From Diatrype stigma (lineage: Eukaryota > Ascomycota > Sordariomycetes > Xylariales > Diatrypaceae), in contig JAKJXP020000010.1 of NCBI GenBank assembly GCA_022225965.2, positions 434,001 to 498,000 on the forward strand: DNA of 64,000 nt. The letters run 5' to 3'. The position numbers were made by a program, and so were the translations under genes. Each line of letters begins with the position of its first letter. Position 1 is the stretch's first letter. The notes below the pieces were generated by a model. That model made no database searches and was not told the DNA's origin. It was given only the letters and a program-made list of their open reading frames with translations. Shown piece after piece: positions 37,943 to 48,826 of the stretch.

Positions 37943-38218
37943 CTACAGCTGCTGCTGGGCGGCGCTGTCGTGGTGGTGGGGGTGGTGGCGGGGGTTCTGG
38001 GACCGCTCGCCGCCCGTCATCATGGACTCGGCGTCGCCGACCTGCTTGCGCTCCGAGACCTCGAGGCACTTAAACCGCTTCTTCTGCAAGACCAGCCGCT
38101 TCCCCATCATCGTCAATCCTTGGGACGAGGCAGCGGCGCTGCTGTAGCTGCTGCTGCTGCTGCTGTTGTGACTGCCGTGGCCGACCCAGTCGCCGTCCCT
38201 CATGACTGCTGATTGCTA
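37943..38218 (-). other. Candidate stop-readthrough extension of the dehydrogenase kinase
   Basis: The TAG at 38218-38216 is followed in frame by 90 sense codons and a second TAG at 37945-37943. The stop context is CAA-TAG-CAA-TCA, which matches the UAG-CARYYA consensus. Only 8 of the 90 codons end in A or T, like the gene body, while the sequence beyond the second stop is AT-rich. The extension has a run of six Ser, a basic segment (KRLVLQKKRFKCLEVSERK), a His-rich stretch and ends QQQL. It does not end in a PTS1-like tripeptide. An alternative is an independent small gene starting at the ATG at 38203, or a retained alternative 3' exon. Confidence 0.65.
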
Positions 38219-39993
38219 TTGGAGCGGCTCCGAGCTGCTCGACAGCCGGTTGAGGTGCAGGTACACGTCCGTGCCGTACCTGCCAATGGTGACGATGGCG
38301 TTAGCAACGATGGGGAGAGGTATAGATAGGGGAGTAGTAGTGTGTGGTTCAGGGAAGTGCGAACAGAAGGCTGGAAGAAAAGGGGTAGGCGATATAAAAT
38401 TAAAAAAATAAAAAAAATAAAAAGACCAAATAGAAAACCCGGTTTTTACGATGAGGACTGTAACTTACCCTTCCATGCTGATGAGCTTCAGGTCGCCGCC
38501 GAAGTAGCGGGCGTACAGGCGCGAGATGGGGAGGCCGTAGCCGAAGCCGGCCATGGGGGCCTTGAAGTCGCTCTTGTCGAAGTCCGGGTCGAGGTTGGGG
38601 GTGCGGTCGACGGTGGTGTACATGTAGGTCCAGACGAGGGGGATGGCGGAGCGGGGGATGCCGCCGCCCTCGTCGGAGATCTTGATGGTGATGTCCTCGC
38701 GGCCCTCGGCGACGATGACCTTGGTGACGGGGAACTCCTGCTTGTCCTGGCCGTGGGCCTCGACGACGGCGCGGAGGGAGTTCTTGAGGGTCTCGAAGAG
38801 CATGTGGGACAGGTGGCCGGGCACGTACATGAAGTGCAGGGCCGGGTTGCAGACGAGCTGGACGCGGGGCGCCTCGAACAGGCCGTAGTGGTCCTCGCAC
38901 ACGAACCGGGCGTTCTCGATGGCCTCCTGCGCCAGGTCGTGCACGCTGGTGCGGGTGCAGATGATGCCGACGTAGGTCGGGTCCAGGTGGTGGCTCTGGT
39001 CCGTCAGGGCGATGTGCTGGCCGATCAGCATGCGGATGCCGATGCGCGACATGTAGAAGCGGTCGAGGAAGGACTGGATGTTGTTGTCGATCTGCAGCCG
39101 CTGCCGCCGCCGCTTGTACTCGAGGATGCCCTGCGCCATCGTGGTCACCACGCCGTCGTGCCGCCGCTTCACCCGGTGCAGCGTCTCCGCGAACCGCGCG
39201 TTGTACGCCTGCAGCTCCGGCGGCCAGTCCCCCGAGTCGTCCACCAGCGCGTAGTACCGCCGCGCGCCCCCCAGCGACTTCTTGCCGTTCTTCACCACGA
39301 TGCCGCCGCCGCCGCTCCCGCCCGCGTGGTGGTGGCCCGACGAAGGCGCCGACGCGTACTGCCCGCTCTTCACGCTCGGGTTCGGCGTCGCCTCCGACAG
39401 AATGGAGCTCCGCGAGTGGGTGAACTTCCCCGGGTTCAGGAGGCGCTCGCGCGTCTGCTTGTCTAGCTCGGGCCGTGGTAGATTTGTGATCTCCTATATT
39501 GGATTACATGTATGGCTTAGTCTTCGCACATTGTCGATCCAAGCCGGATGACTCATTTGCTCGCAGCAGAGGACTAGATATATATACGACGGGGTGGGGG
39601 TGTGAGAGACAATGCAAAGGCGCACGCACCTCGAACGACTGCGCGTACCAGTCCTTCACCCTGTTCACCGAGGGCATCTCGTTAAGCCCATCGGGAAGGC
39701 TGTTCAGCTCCTGCACCCGGTGGGCGAGGCGGATGGGGAGCTCTTCGGCGAGGAACTGCGAGGCGCGGAACAGGGTTCCTGGAAAACCGTACCAAGCCCA
39801 GATTAGCATATGCCATATTCACATTCCCGCCAGGACGCGGAGGAGCAGAAAGTCGACCAGTGCCAATCATGGACGTACCGACAGACGGGCGCTCGCCGAA
39901 TTGGACCATCTGCCGCAAGCTCACGCCGGTCGCTGGGAAGTTGGCGTAGTGGCCGATGGTGTCCATCAGCCTCGCTGAGGCCTTCCACGACAT
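38216..39993 (-). CDS. Mitochondrial pyruvate/branched-chain 2-oxoacid dehydrogenase kinase
   Basis: Such kinases phosphorylate and switch off the E1 subunit of the pyruvate (or branched-chain) dehydrogenase complex in the mitochondrial matrix. Four exons are inferred: 39993-39879, 39778-39630, 39493-38469 and 38279-38216, giving 450 residues ending SSSSEPLQ before TAG, the usual fungal end. The N-terminus is basic and fits a mitochondrial presequence. The regulatory four-helix domain includes GTLFRASQFLAEELPIRLAHR and the NRVKDWYAQSFE segment. A Ser/Gly/His-rich insert lies at about residues 117-160. The GHKL ATPase motifs are ETLKNSLRAVVE (N-box, about 322-333), KISDEGGGIP (G1, about 359-368) and GFGYGLPISRLYARYFGGDL (G2). 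The stop lies in a strong readthrough context (CAA-TAG-CAA-TCA), described separately. PDK and BCKDK cannot be separated by eye; PDK is favoured. Confidence 0.95.
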
Positions 39994-40009
39994 GATGACA
40001 GCGGGCGGG

Positions 40010-40033
40010 GCCGAAGCCGAAGCCGAAGCCGAA
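40010..40033. repeat. (GCCGAA)4 hexanucleotide repeat in the kinase 5' leader
   Basis: Four perfect contiguous hexamers lie immediately upstream of the kinase start codon on the minus strand. Confidence 0.95.
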
Positions 40034-41385
40034 GCCTAGGGCAGGCAAAGGTAGAGCGATTCGACACAACAAGCCCCCGATGCTGATGGAAGCGGGGAAT
40101 CTCAGGTCACGATACTGTAGAGTCTGGCCATGAGATGGTGAGCAGGAATTGACAACATGAAATCTTTTTTGATGGTCCGTCCCGTGTTCCGTGTTGTTGG
40201 TTGATTTATCTCGTGTTTCCCTTTCGGCCAGGAAGGAGTCAAAGTCAAGGGGCCTTTGGATGGTATGAGTAACAATTATGGCCTGGGAGCTGGACTGGAA
40301 CCCCACGGTTCAATGGGCCAAAAGATCGGATGACTGACGTAGCCGTAGGTATGTAGGTATGTAGGTATGTATGTATGTACAGTACGGTATGGACCTAACA
40401 AAACCAGTCACAGCACCACTAATCAATGCCGAGGTACGGCACCTAGGCCACTATAGGAACTCGAGGGGCAGGGATAACGGAGCGCTTGGGTCGAATATCA
40501 AATAGCACGAGGAGCAAGTAGTATCAGATATATTTCATCAGCTTGCCGTATTCCCAAAACAGCGTCCGAACCTTCAGGATGGACAATATGTCTGAAAAGC
40601 AGAGAATGGATTAAAATGGATTGTTGATTGTTGATTGTTGAGTGCCTGATCTCCCTCTTCTCCCACTTAAGTAATTCCTAGTCAGACCTCGAGATTCGCT
40701 GAGCCGGGTGGAACTACCTACAAGGTAGGGAGCTAGCTATACAATGTACCTAGGAGGTATGCAAGGGCTTAAATAGAGGTGCATGTGTACCTGGGGTTGG
40801 CTGGCTGGTTACATATCTGGGGGTGTTGATTCTATAGCCCCTAAGTCCTAAGCTGTCCGTCATTGGCTCGCGCGGCTTCTGCTACGTACGAGTAAAACCC
40901 TCATAGCTACTTCGTACAGCTTTCTCTTCCATATTACCGAAAACGAGCCTCCGCAGCCGAAAGGCGCGCATGCGCATATCCACTGCTGTGACTATCGGTT
41001 GTGTCTCTTTGTACCTATGTAGTTACGTATAGCCCCCTCCTCTTCCTACGTCTCCTATACATTTCACTGCCTACATGGTACAAAACACAAGAAGCTATAA
41101 TGCTGCCGTTGAAAAGGGGGAGAACCGGAGACGGAAGTAATCCACCACGCCTCGGTTTGATATGTGACTTCGCATGTAAGCTATCCACGTTGAAGCTACC
41201 TCCGCCAGAATTGCTCTAGTACAAAGTAAAGTAGAGCTCGGCAGCCAGGCGAAAAGAATGGATGTTGACTTAGTGACAGCGGATGATCCCGTCCGGCCGA
41301 GATCCAGGATGCCGCGAGATGCACCGGGCGCGCACAATCATCTTCCGGCATTATCAGCTTGGTTTTGTATTTGTAGATTATGCCA

Positions 41386-41420
41386 CTTACACATCTACTT
41401 ACACATCTACTTACACATTT
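41386..41420. repeat. 12-bp tandem repeat CTTACACATCTA
   Basis: Two perfect units and a nearly complete third unit, followed by a T-rich tract. Confidence 0.9.
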
Positions 41421-42018
41421 GTTACTTTTTTTTATTTATAACTAATGTGAGATGCACCATTGAGGTCCCCTACCAACCCTTAACTATAATCATGCCTAAG
41501 TTGAGCGGTGAAGAGTCCCGTCTCAGCAATGTCCGAGCTCATATGTATGTTTGTTTCGACTGCAAGCAACTCCGAGGTCTTGCGTAGTATTGCTGGAAGC
41601 TGCCAGGCGCCAAGGCTGCCCCTAAAGTAAACCAGCTCGCCACCTGGCAGGCAAGTGCTGACTCTAGGCCAGCTGGGACGTCGCACCTCCACGTCAGACG
41701 GGAATGGCAGCCCAGGCAGCCCAGGCAGCCCGTGGCAGCCGCCCCAATGCCCCCGTCGCAGCAACAACCTGGAACCATCACCTGCAAAACAGCCAAATCC
41801 GGAAATTGAAAACACCGTCTCTCACTAATACCGACCCGGAACCGTGGCTCTAACACCTGAACACCTGGACCTGAATGCATCTAATGATTACCCGTTGCAT
41901 ATCGCCGCCGTCAGTCAGTGCGCCAGTCTAGTGAATGAAGCCTTAGGAGAGGAGAGGTCTCTACGAGCTTTGGCGCCGCGCCCCGTTGACGCGGTGTCTG
42001 TTTACTTAGGCGACTCTC

Positions 42019-43339
42019 ATGCCAAATCTGGGCAGCCAAGGAGACCATTCGCCCTCGCCAGAGACAATACCGTCTTCACCACGCTCGCCGGATAGGAGCT
42101 CTCTGGACAAGTCTCGCAGTTGGCACCGCCAAAATGGTACAACCACGCCGGATATCTCACCACTGGCCTCCCCATCCATAGGCCTGCCGTCTCTGGGCAT
42201 GTCGCCGTTCACCCCAACCCGGAGGCAGGTCTCGCCGCCATTCGTCGACTCGTCTCCCTCTCCGCGCTCGGGTTCGCGCTCGGGCTCGCGCTTGGGCTCA
42301 GGCACGGGCTCAGGCTCGGGGTCGGGGTCGCCCCGGCCCAGCCAAGATAGCTTCGCCCTAGGCAGCAGGATTGCTCTTATTCAGCGCCTTACCGATCTAG
42401 CCATGAAAATCAATCAGGAAAACCGCGAGGAGGACGGGAGTCTCGACAAGCTGCACGCTATGATGGATCAGATGGAATTCTCCATCTCAAACCACGACCG
42501 GAACCGAGATGCAAACCTAGGAAAGTCAGAGCCCTCTGGCTCATCGCCTGAGGCAAACGGTGGGAACGTAGCACAGGACTCTCACGTGCCCGAGAAACCA
42601 ATGGATGACCGGTCAAATTCGGTGCCACCGGTCGAACCATCATCTTCAGGCAAAGAATCGCATGTGTCCAAAAGCGATGCGGAGACGCAGACAGGACGTG
42701 CCACGAAAACCTCAGAAGTGGACGCTGAACGAATAGTGGCCGAAGCCCAAACCCTATGCAAAGGATTAGAAGAGGTCGTGGCGAATCTGAAAGCAAGACA
42801 GGAAGAGTCAGATGCAAGGTTACCTCCACCTCTTTGATGCTACCTCCTAGCACTAACAGCAATGGCAGCATATCCACGACCTGCTCATCATGAGAGCAGA
42901 GCGCGCAGCTCAGCACATCATGTACCTCGAGAAGCGAGTGCAGGAACTGTGAGTCTATCTATCTATCTTCACACCTATCCCAAGATTGGTTCGGAGACGA
43001 AATGATGTGGTGGTGGTGATAAACTCGACTAATACCGAAGAAAGAGAGAACGAACGGAACGAGAACGAGATGGAGATCCTCAACCTGCAGTTCCAGCTGA
43101 AGGCGATCGAAGTCCAATGCCTCAGCTACGTGCCCAAGGATGCCGACCAAGACCTGCGGGAAAGCATCTCAGCGTGGAAGACGGAGTGGTCGGCCTTGAA
43201 GCGGAAGCGTGCCCGAAAGAAGGACTGCGTGGATTCGGCATCTGGGTCCCCTCGGAACCATGCCAGCATGGTCGGATCCCCTGGCACTCCCAGCCGGCGA
43301 CCGCCTGCACACAAGTCTTCTAGTTACGTGGACGACTGA
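42019..43339 (+). CDS. Ser-rich coiled-coil protein of unknown function
   Basis: I do not recognise a named family, but the structure is coherent. Exons 42019-42813, 42869-42948 and 43045-43339 give 389 residues and TGA. The first intron needs a GC donor (GCAAGG at 42814) with a CACTAAC branch site and CAG acceptor, since the visible GT donor at 42819 would leave a stop in phase. The second intron is GTGAGT to AAG. Residues 1-115 are Ser/Pro-rich with SP sites and a Gly-Ser run (SGSGSGSGS). A helix near 120-160 (IALIQRLTDLAMKINQENRE) is followed by an acidic linker. A continuous charged coiled coil spans about 235-330 (AERIVAEAQTLCKGLEEVVANL, HIHDLLIMRAERAAQHIM, MEILNLQFQLKAIEVQCLSY). The end is basic then Ser/Pro-rich. 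The layout suggests a scaffold or cytoskeletal/septal role, which is only a guess. Confidence 0.7.
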
Positions 43340-44560
43340 GCTCTCTCACCGGTGGTAGGAGGCAAACACGTTGGCAGGGCATACATGTCAGACTGAACCG
43401 GCTTCTTGGAACTTTCTGTATATGATTCATGATCACGATCGCGTTTACGTTCACGCTTGTATATGACAATACTGCTTTTGATAACATACCCATTGTGCGC
43501 GGCGGGAACCGCATAGCTGGAGTTCAGATGTTTCTACTGGTCTCGACGTCAACGTCGAGTACAACGCTGTAGTTGGTAGGCTAGTTTTCTGTTGCAATCA
43601 ACCTACTCTTTTCTCTACAACTTGACGACACATCTAGCTATATGAGAAGAACTTCGACCTCGAATATCCTCGCGGTCGTCTATGTATCTACCATGCGGAT
43701 CAAAGGCCGTGGAATCTACGTCATGGGGTTCCGTGATGTAACCAGCCGCCCGTTCCAAGAAGAAAGGAAAGCATGATGGAACAGTGAAAGCCGTGAAGAA
43801 TGGGTTTCAGTAAGTAGCAGTGACAGGCTCTTATTGGGTACCATGGTCCTGGCTTCCAACGAGAACGAGAACAAGAACGGTGCCATGACGGTGCAAACCG
43901 GCCCCGCAACCACTCCTTGTGCTCGGAATCGGCACCGAAGCAAAGCGCCCCACTCTCGGCAGCGGCGGTTCTTCCTCGGCTTCGGCATCGGCCCCAAGTC
44001 GGCCACGACCCCGATCTTTGCCGCCGAGTGCTCGCCGCCTAGATGAAGTAGCATTGAACAGCGTCCCGGGTGTTGGGTTTGGACAAGGTGGGCCAGCCAA
44101 AGCATACTGGGGGTGTAGTTAGATAGTTAGCCACTCACTGGATAGGGGTTTGAGCAAACCAACCCCTCGTGTTACTGCACTCCAAAGAGAGTGCGAACGC
44201 CCTATGTTCCTCAGGAAAGCTGATTTTAAGAAAACATAACGTACTTGCACAAAATTCTTGAATTGTAACGTTATCGAAACGAATGGGAACCTTAGGTTGA
44301 TCCGTGATCTGTTAACAGCAATCTAGACTATACCTAGGACCTATTCCCATGATTACAGCCCCCGATGAACCAGAAACACCAAACCGAAAGGAAACTCATT
44401 GGCAAAGCCGCAACAGATTCCAAAAGAATGACGACATGAGTTCAACGATAGAGCCATACCCGTACCCCTAACCCCTAACCCCTATCCGCACCCCCCTTCC
44501 TATTCCGCCTCTAACATACGGTCACTCCTCCCCACTTCAGGGTGCCTGCCACCTAGTCAA
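43340..44560. other. Convergent 3' spacer
   Basis: No gene is supported. A GC-rich patch at 43860-44110 has open frames on both strands that lack splice partners or known similarity. Bases 44461-44486 hold three near-perfect CCCCTAA heptamers. Confidence 0.5.
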
Positions 44561-44850
44561 CTAACTCAACTGAGCAGGCACCGTGTCCCGCCGTCTCAAC
44601 CCGGGTCCTGGTCCTCCCGGCCCCGCCCCTATGCCCATCCTCATCCCCATCCCCATCCCCGCCGACTTCTGAGCCCCTAACACCTCATCCCACGTCGGTC
44701 CGCGATCGACAACACCCGCCCTGCTACTACTGCTCCTGTTACCGCTATTATTTCCACCACCACCACCACCGACGCTGCCACTTCTACCAACAGCGCCACC
44801 ACCACCGTACCTCTCCTGCGCCATCGTGGCCTGTGGTGCTCCTCTCGCCC

Positions 44851-44881
<31 letters not shown>

Positions 44882-46721
44882 TTGTCCGATAAAGGACTGC
44901 GCCCTCGCCGTTGCGGCTGATGATGGCGGCGGCAGCGGTAGGGCGGGGGATGGTTGCAATGTTGACGGGGGCGGGGACTGGGATGGTGGGGGCGGCGAGG
45001 GCGTTGCGAAGGGGCCTACGGGCGGTGGGGGGAGGGGTGTACCCAGAACGGTGACAGTGGGAGCCACAGCGGTAGCGGTAGCGACGGGAATAGCGGTGTT
45101 GCTGTCCGCCGCCGCCGGGGGACGGGGCGGTAGGGGAGAAGGAGGGACATGCGGGACGGAGTACGAGCGACCGATCGTACCCGTGGCGCCTCCTAGCGGT
45201 AGACCGGGGGTGCCTGGCCCCGAACCCGAACCTGGATTTGGCGTAGCAGCCTGGGTCGACTTGAACTTTTGCGTAGCCGCAGTAGGAGGCGGGGGAAGAA
45301 GAGGAGTGCTGCTGGTACTATTGGTGCGCTCGGCGGGCGTGAGGTACGGGTCTGTAGGCGTGGTGGTGGTGGTGGTGACGTGTCCGCTGCTGTACTGGCG
45401 CCGATGCTGGCGCTGGTGGGGTGCCAGCGGTGGCTGGTAATCCGGATGGTACCGCCGGCTGCTGCTGTGATCATGACTGTGGCTGTGATGGTGGTGGTGG
45501 TGGTGATGGTGGTGACCACTGAAGTAATCGCCCTCGTGCCCGTGCCCGTGTCCATGTCCGCCACGTCCGCGGCCTTTATAATCAGCCGCCTCTGGCACCG
45601 GCGTAGGCATCGGCGTCGGCTTCTTGCCCCCAACTCTCAGCGAAGGCAACCCGCTGCTGGGCGACTGAGGGGCGACACCTTGTTGTTGCTGTTGCTGCTG
45701 TGCAGGAGCGGCCCCTCTCTGCGAGTCACAGGGCTCGCTGTCCTTGTGCCTAGTCATAGTGTCTCTGTTTGCAGCTGGTACTACAGCCCCTGAGTGATGC
45801 TGATGGTGCTGATGTCCGGCCGACCTTCTTCCATCCTCTTCACCGCCACCTCCACCATGCCCATCGTCGAACACGTGCTGGGCGGCGGCGACAGCTTCCG
45901 GAACGTAGCGCCGATGGCTCAGAGACAGCGCCGTCTCCGTGTCGATGCCGCCCCTTTTCTCAGCAGGGTGGTGGGACGCCGCTACCACCACAGCCGGTGA
46001 CGACGGATTCTGTAATAATGCGGATAACGATGGCGATGGCGATGACGGGGTTCCCTCTGCCGCCGCAATCACCGGGACAGGGGATGATCGCGAAGTCGAC
46101 ATAGTACCCGCGGCCACGGTCGCGGCCGGAGACGGAGACGGAGACAGAGAGAGGGAAGGGGAGGAGACCTTCCTCTCGAGGTCGCGTATCAGGCCCTCAA
46201 ACGCCGTCGTCAGCGCCCTGCGCGCAGCCGGATCGTGTCTTGCGGGCAACAGGCTGCGGATGAAGGGCCTGGGAAGCATGCAGTCGACCACCACCATGCC
46301 GCCGCTTCCACCTCCTGCTCCTCCTCCCCCTGTGCTTCCGCCATCGCTGTCGTGGTTTTGGCTGTAGTGGGGGCGCGAGGACGAAGGGGAAGAGACGTCC
46401 GCGACGATCTTCTCCAGGCGTCGGAACTCCTCGTCGGGATAGGCCAGGAGACACGTGGTGAAGTACCGGCAGAACCCCGCGGGTGTCAGTCCGGGGATCT
46501 GCGGGCGGGGAGATGGAGTAGTAAAAGGAGCGCCGGCGGGGGGGTCGGGAGGCGGCGCGAGATGATAGGCGCAGCCGAGATCGGAGAAGAGATCCGCGAC
46601 GCGCTCGTGGTGGGCACGGGCGTCTCTGTCTCCTGTAGTCCTAAGGCTGAAGATCTCTAGATTCCCGGTTTCTGCCTGTCAGTCCTGGGCTAGGAGACAA
46701 GGAAGTTGAAAAGGCCAGATG

Positions 46722-46776
<55 letters not shown>

Positions 46777-47893
46777 ACACAAGTTCACTCACCGATAAAA
46801 GGCAATACCTCCCCACCCTCGACGCCGTATCTCGCGTAGAACGAGGCGAGCTTCTCCGGGGTGACGACCAGGCTTCCCCTGGGAGCGAATTCATCGGTCT
46901 AATTATGTTGTGCATATGAAAAGCGATCATGTGGTCAGTTAGTTACTCAACTTAAGTCGCTCTTAGCAGCGTATCCATCCCATTTTGATTTGTTCTCGTC
47001 TAGGCAAAAGCTCCCGACGATACCTAGCAGCCGAGATTGGCCAGATGACTGACTAAATAACTACTTACGATGTACTTAGCCAGCTCCCGGAGGAACCTGG
47101 CCGACCTAGCGGTGGCGCAGCCGCTGTCGTCGAACAGCCGCTGCTCGGAGTCGGACGCGGCCGAGATGCCGGAGCTGGTCCGCCGCGAGGCGGCCGGCCG
47201 CTTGGCGAAGGTGCGGCGGTCGCTGAACCGGACTCCGGGCTTGGCGGTGGGGGGTGGGAGGGGGTTTGTCGAGACTGCCACGGTTCCCGCCGCCGTCGCT
47301 GCTGCTGTCGGGTCGGATGGCAACGACAGCAACGATGAAGATGATGATGGCGAGTGCGGGAAGCATAGGCTGGCGGCCGGACTTACCGCGCTCTCCGGCA
47401 CCTGGTTCTTCTGGATAGCCTCAGCAACTAGGTATGGGGAAGTAGGTAGCGTTAGCATTTCTATCTGATCAGATGGATGGGTGGCGGATGTAGTTAGTCT
47501 GTGGTGGTGCCGAGGGGGCGAATTCAACCACGTACCTTCCTCCCTGATTGCCTTGCGAAGCTCTCCCAGGAAGCTCGCAGGGACCAGCTCGGCTCTGAGG
47601 AGAGGGGGCACCTCTAGATGCTGGGTAGAGGTCGTGGCAGGCTCCTGCTTATGGCTATTCTCATGATCTGATACACGTGCTTGCATGCTAGTTGTTGGCG
47701 AAGACGCTGCCGGGGTCTCCAGGCCGGCTTCTCTTCCCCCTTTAGCATTATGAGGTGGCGCCACGACCTCATCCCCCTCTTCCTCCTCCAAATCGTCATC
47801 ATGAGCCACGCCCCGGCCTTCGGGGGCTCTCACATCCCCGAAATTCCGTATTGGCCGAGCATTCCGTCTATGTTGGCAGGTCTCTTTGGTCAT
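44561..47893 (-). CDS. DUF7514-type fungal protein with poly-Gln and poly-His tracts
   Basis: The protein resembles the Pezizomycotina-specific DUF7514 group, whose function is unknown. Four exons are inferred: 47893-47536, 47427-47069, 46898-46793 and 46656-44561. Donors are GTACGT, GTAAGT and GTGAGT, with all phases consistent, giving 972 residues and TAG. The conserved core is rebuilt across three exons: RLFDDSGCATARSARFLREL, then DEFAPRGSLVVTPEKLASFY, then IFSLRTTGD, then a Pro-rich loop and IPGLTPAGFCRYFTTCLLAYPDEE, where the core ends with a C-terminal helix (ALTTAFEGLIRDLERKV). The long C-terminal half is disordered, with a His run (about ten residues), Pro-rich stretches and an 11-residue Gln run encoded by mixed CAG/CAA. 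The ATG at 47893 is the first in frame. The repeats are typical of regulatory proteins; no catalytic motif is seen. Confidence 0.8.
46724..46776. repeat. Compound (AT)n(GT)n microsatellite inside an intron
   Basis: An AT run to 46756 followed by a GT run to 46776. It lies inside intron 3 of the DUF7514-type gene (46792-46657), close to its 5' splice site. Confidence 0.95.
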
Positions 47894-48826
47894 AGTAGCC
47901 AAGTTGTGTGTCCCGAATACAGAGCCACGTTGGTCGAAGTACGAAGCCGGACAACGGTTAATTAGTACCTACACGGAGGCGCAATATTCAGGTAGAGGGC
48001 CTAGAGCTTGAAGGGGATGAACTTCACACTACGAACAACCCGACTTTATAAACATCTCCCAGCAAACATCTTGTATATACTAGATATCGGAAGAGTCACT
48101 AGGCTGGGCACAACCCGGGCAACTTGGTGTTACCTGCCAGAAGCATCATGATAGCATAATCCCTACTTGATCAGGCGCTACGGTTCGGAAGTAGACCGTA
48201 GCACAGCATTTCTTTGCGTTACACTGATCGGGTAGATCAAGGCTGGCGTGGTATTTCCGAGGCTGTCGACGGGTTCAACCGGCGCCGGTATCCCTGAAAG
48301 GATTGGGCAGAAACACATGCGGAGCTCGTCGATTACGGGAGGCTGCCTACTTGCAATGAACTAAAGAACTACCGCGCGCGGATCGGCATGTAAAGGCTGT
48401 CTCCATCTCATTCCTCTTCATCAGATGTACTTTGTTTGCAGTCAATGAAATCAATTCTCAGTCTACCTAGTATCGGAAGTTCTATGGCAGGCTATCGCAT
48501 CAGAGTGTGCGAAATAACTGTTGCAAGGCGCAAATGTGATCATCCCATGGCAACAGATTGCTTGGTTTCTCGGAACGGGCCAGAGAAGGAAAGGGGCAGA
48601 AAGAGCAAATGAACAACATATGAAAGGAGCTTCGGTGTGAACTCTAGAGTCCATTGAGGTAAGCATCATAGGTAGTTACCCCATGATTTCCATGCAACTG
48701 CGATGGCACAACAGAGAGAAGGGATCATTGTTACCCGCTCTCTGTAGCTAGCTAGCCTCCAGAGCAACGTAACCTGTTTGCTCTTGACCAAAGACGAATT
48801 TGGGGGGTTCAGAGGTGGCCGGATCG
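47894..48826. other. Intergenic region upstream of the DUF7514-type gene
   Basis: No gene is supported. It contains an 8-bp-arm inverted repeat at 48177-48202 (GCTACGGT, 10-nt loop, ACCGTAGC). Confidence 0.55.

Larger units (their letters stand above)
39994..42018. other. Divergent intergenic region
   Basis: Upstream of the dehydrogenase kinase there are four copies of the hexamer GCCGAA at 40010-40033, 17 nt from the ATG. Further on there are GTATGTAG-type repeats (40346-40382), a threefold CTTACACATCTA repeat (41386-41420) and a GCAGCCCAG repeat near 41708-41733. No gene is supported. Confidence 0.55.

Noticed and set aside
38342..39466. Plus-strand 374-codon frame
   Set aside because: It lies antisense to the dehydrogenase kinase exon. 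High third-position GC of the real gene suppresses stops on the opposite strand.
43716..44122. GC-rich patch with open frames on both strands
   Set aside because: Several frames are open at once, none with a clear start, splice sites or a recognisable protein.
44461..44486. Interstitial telomere-like repeat
   Set aside because: The units are CCCCTAA heptamers, only about three copies, not the CCCTAA hexamer expected for filamentous fungal telomeres.
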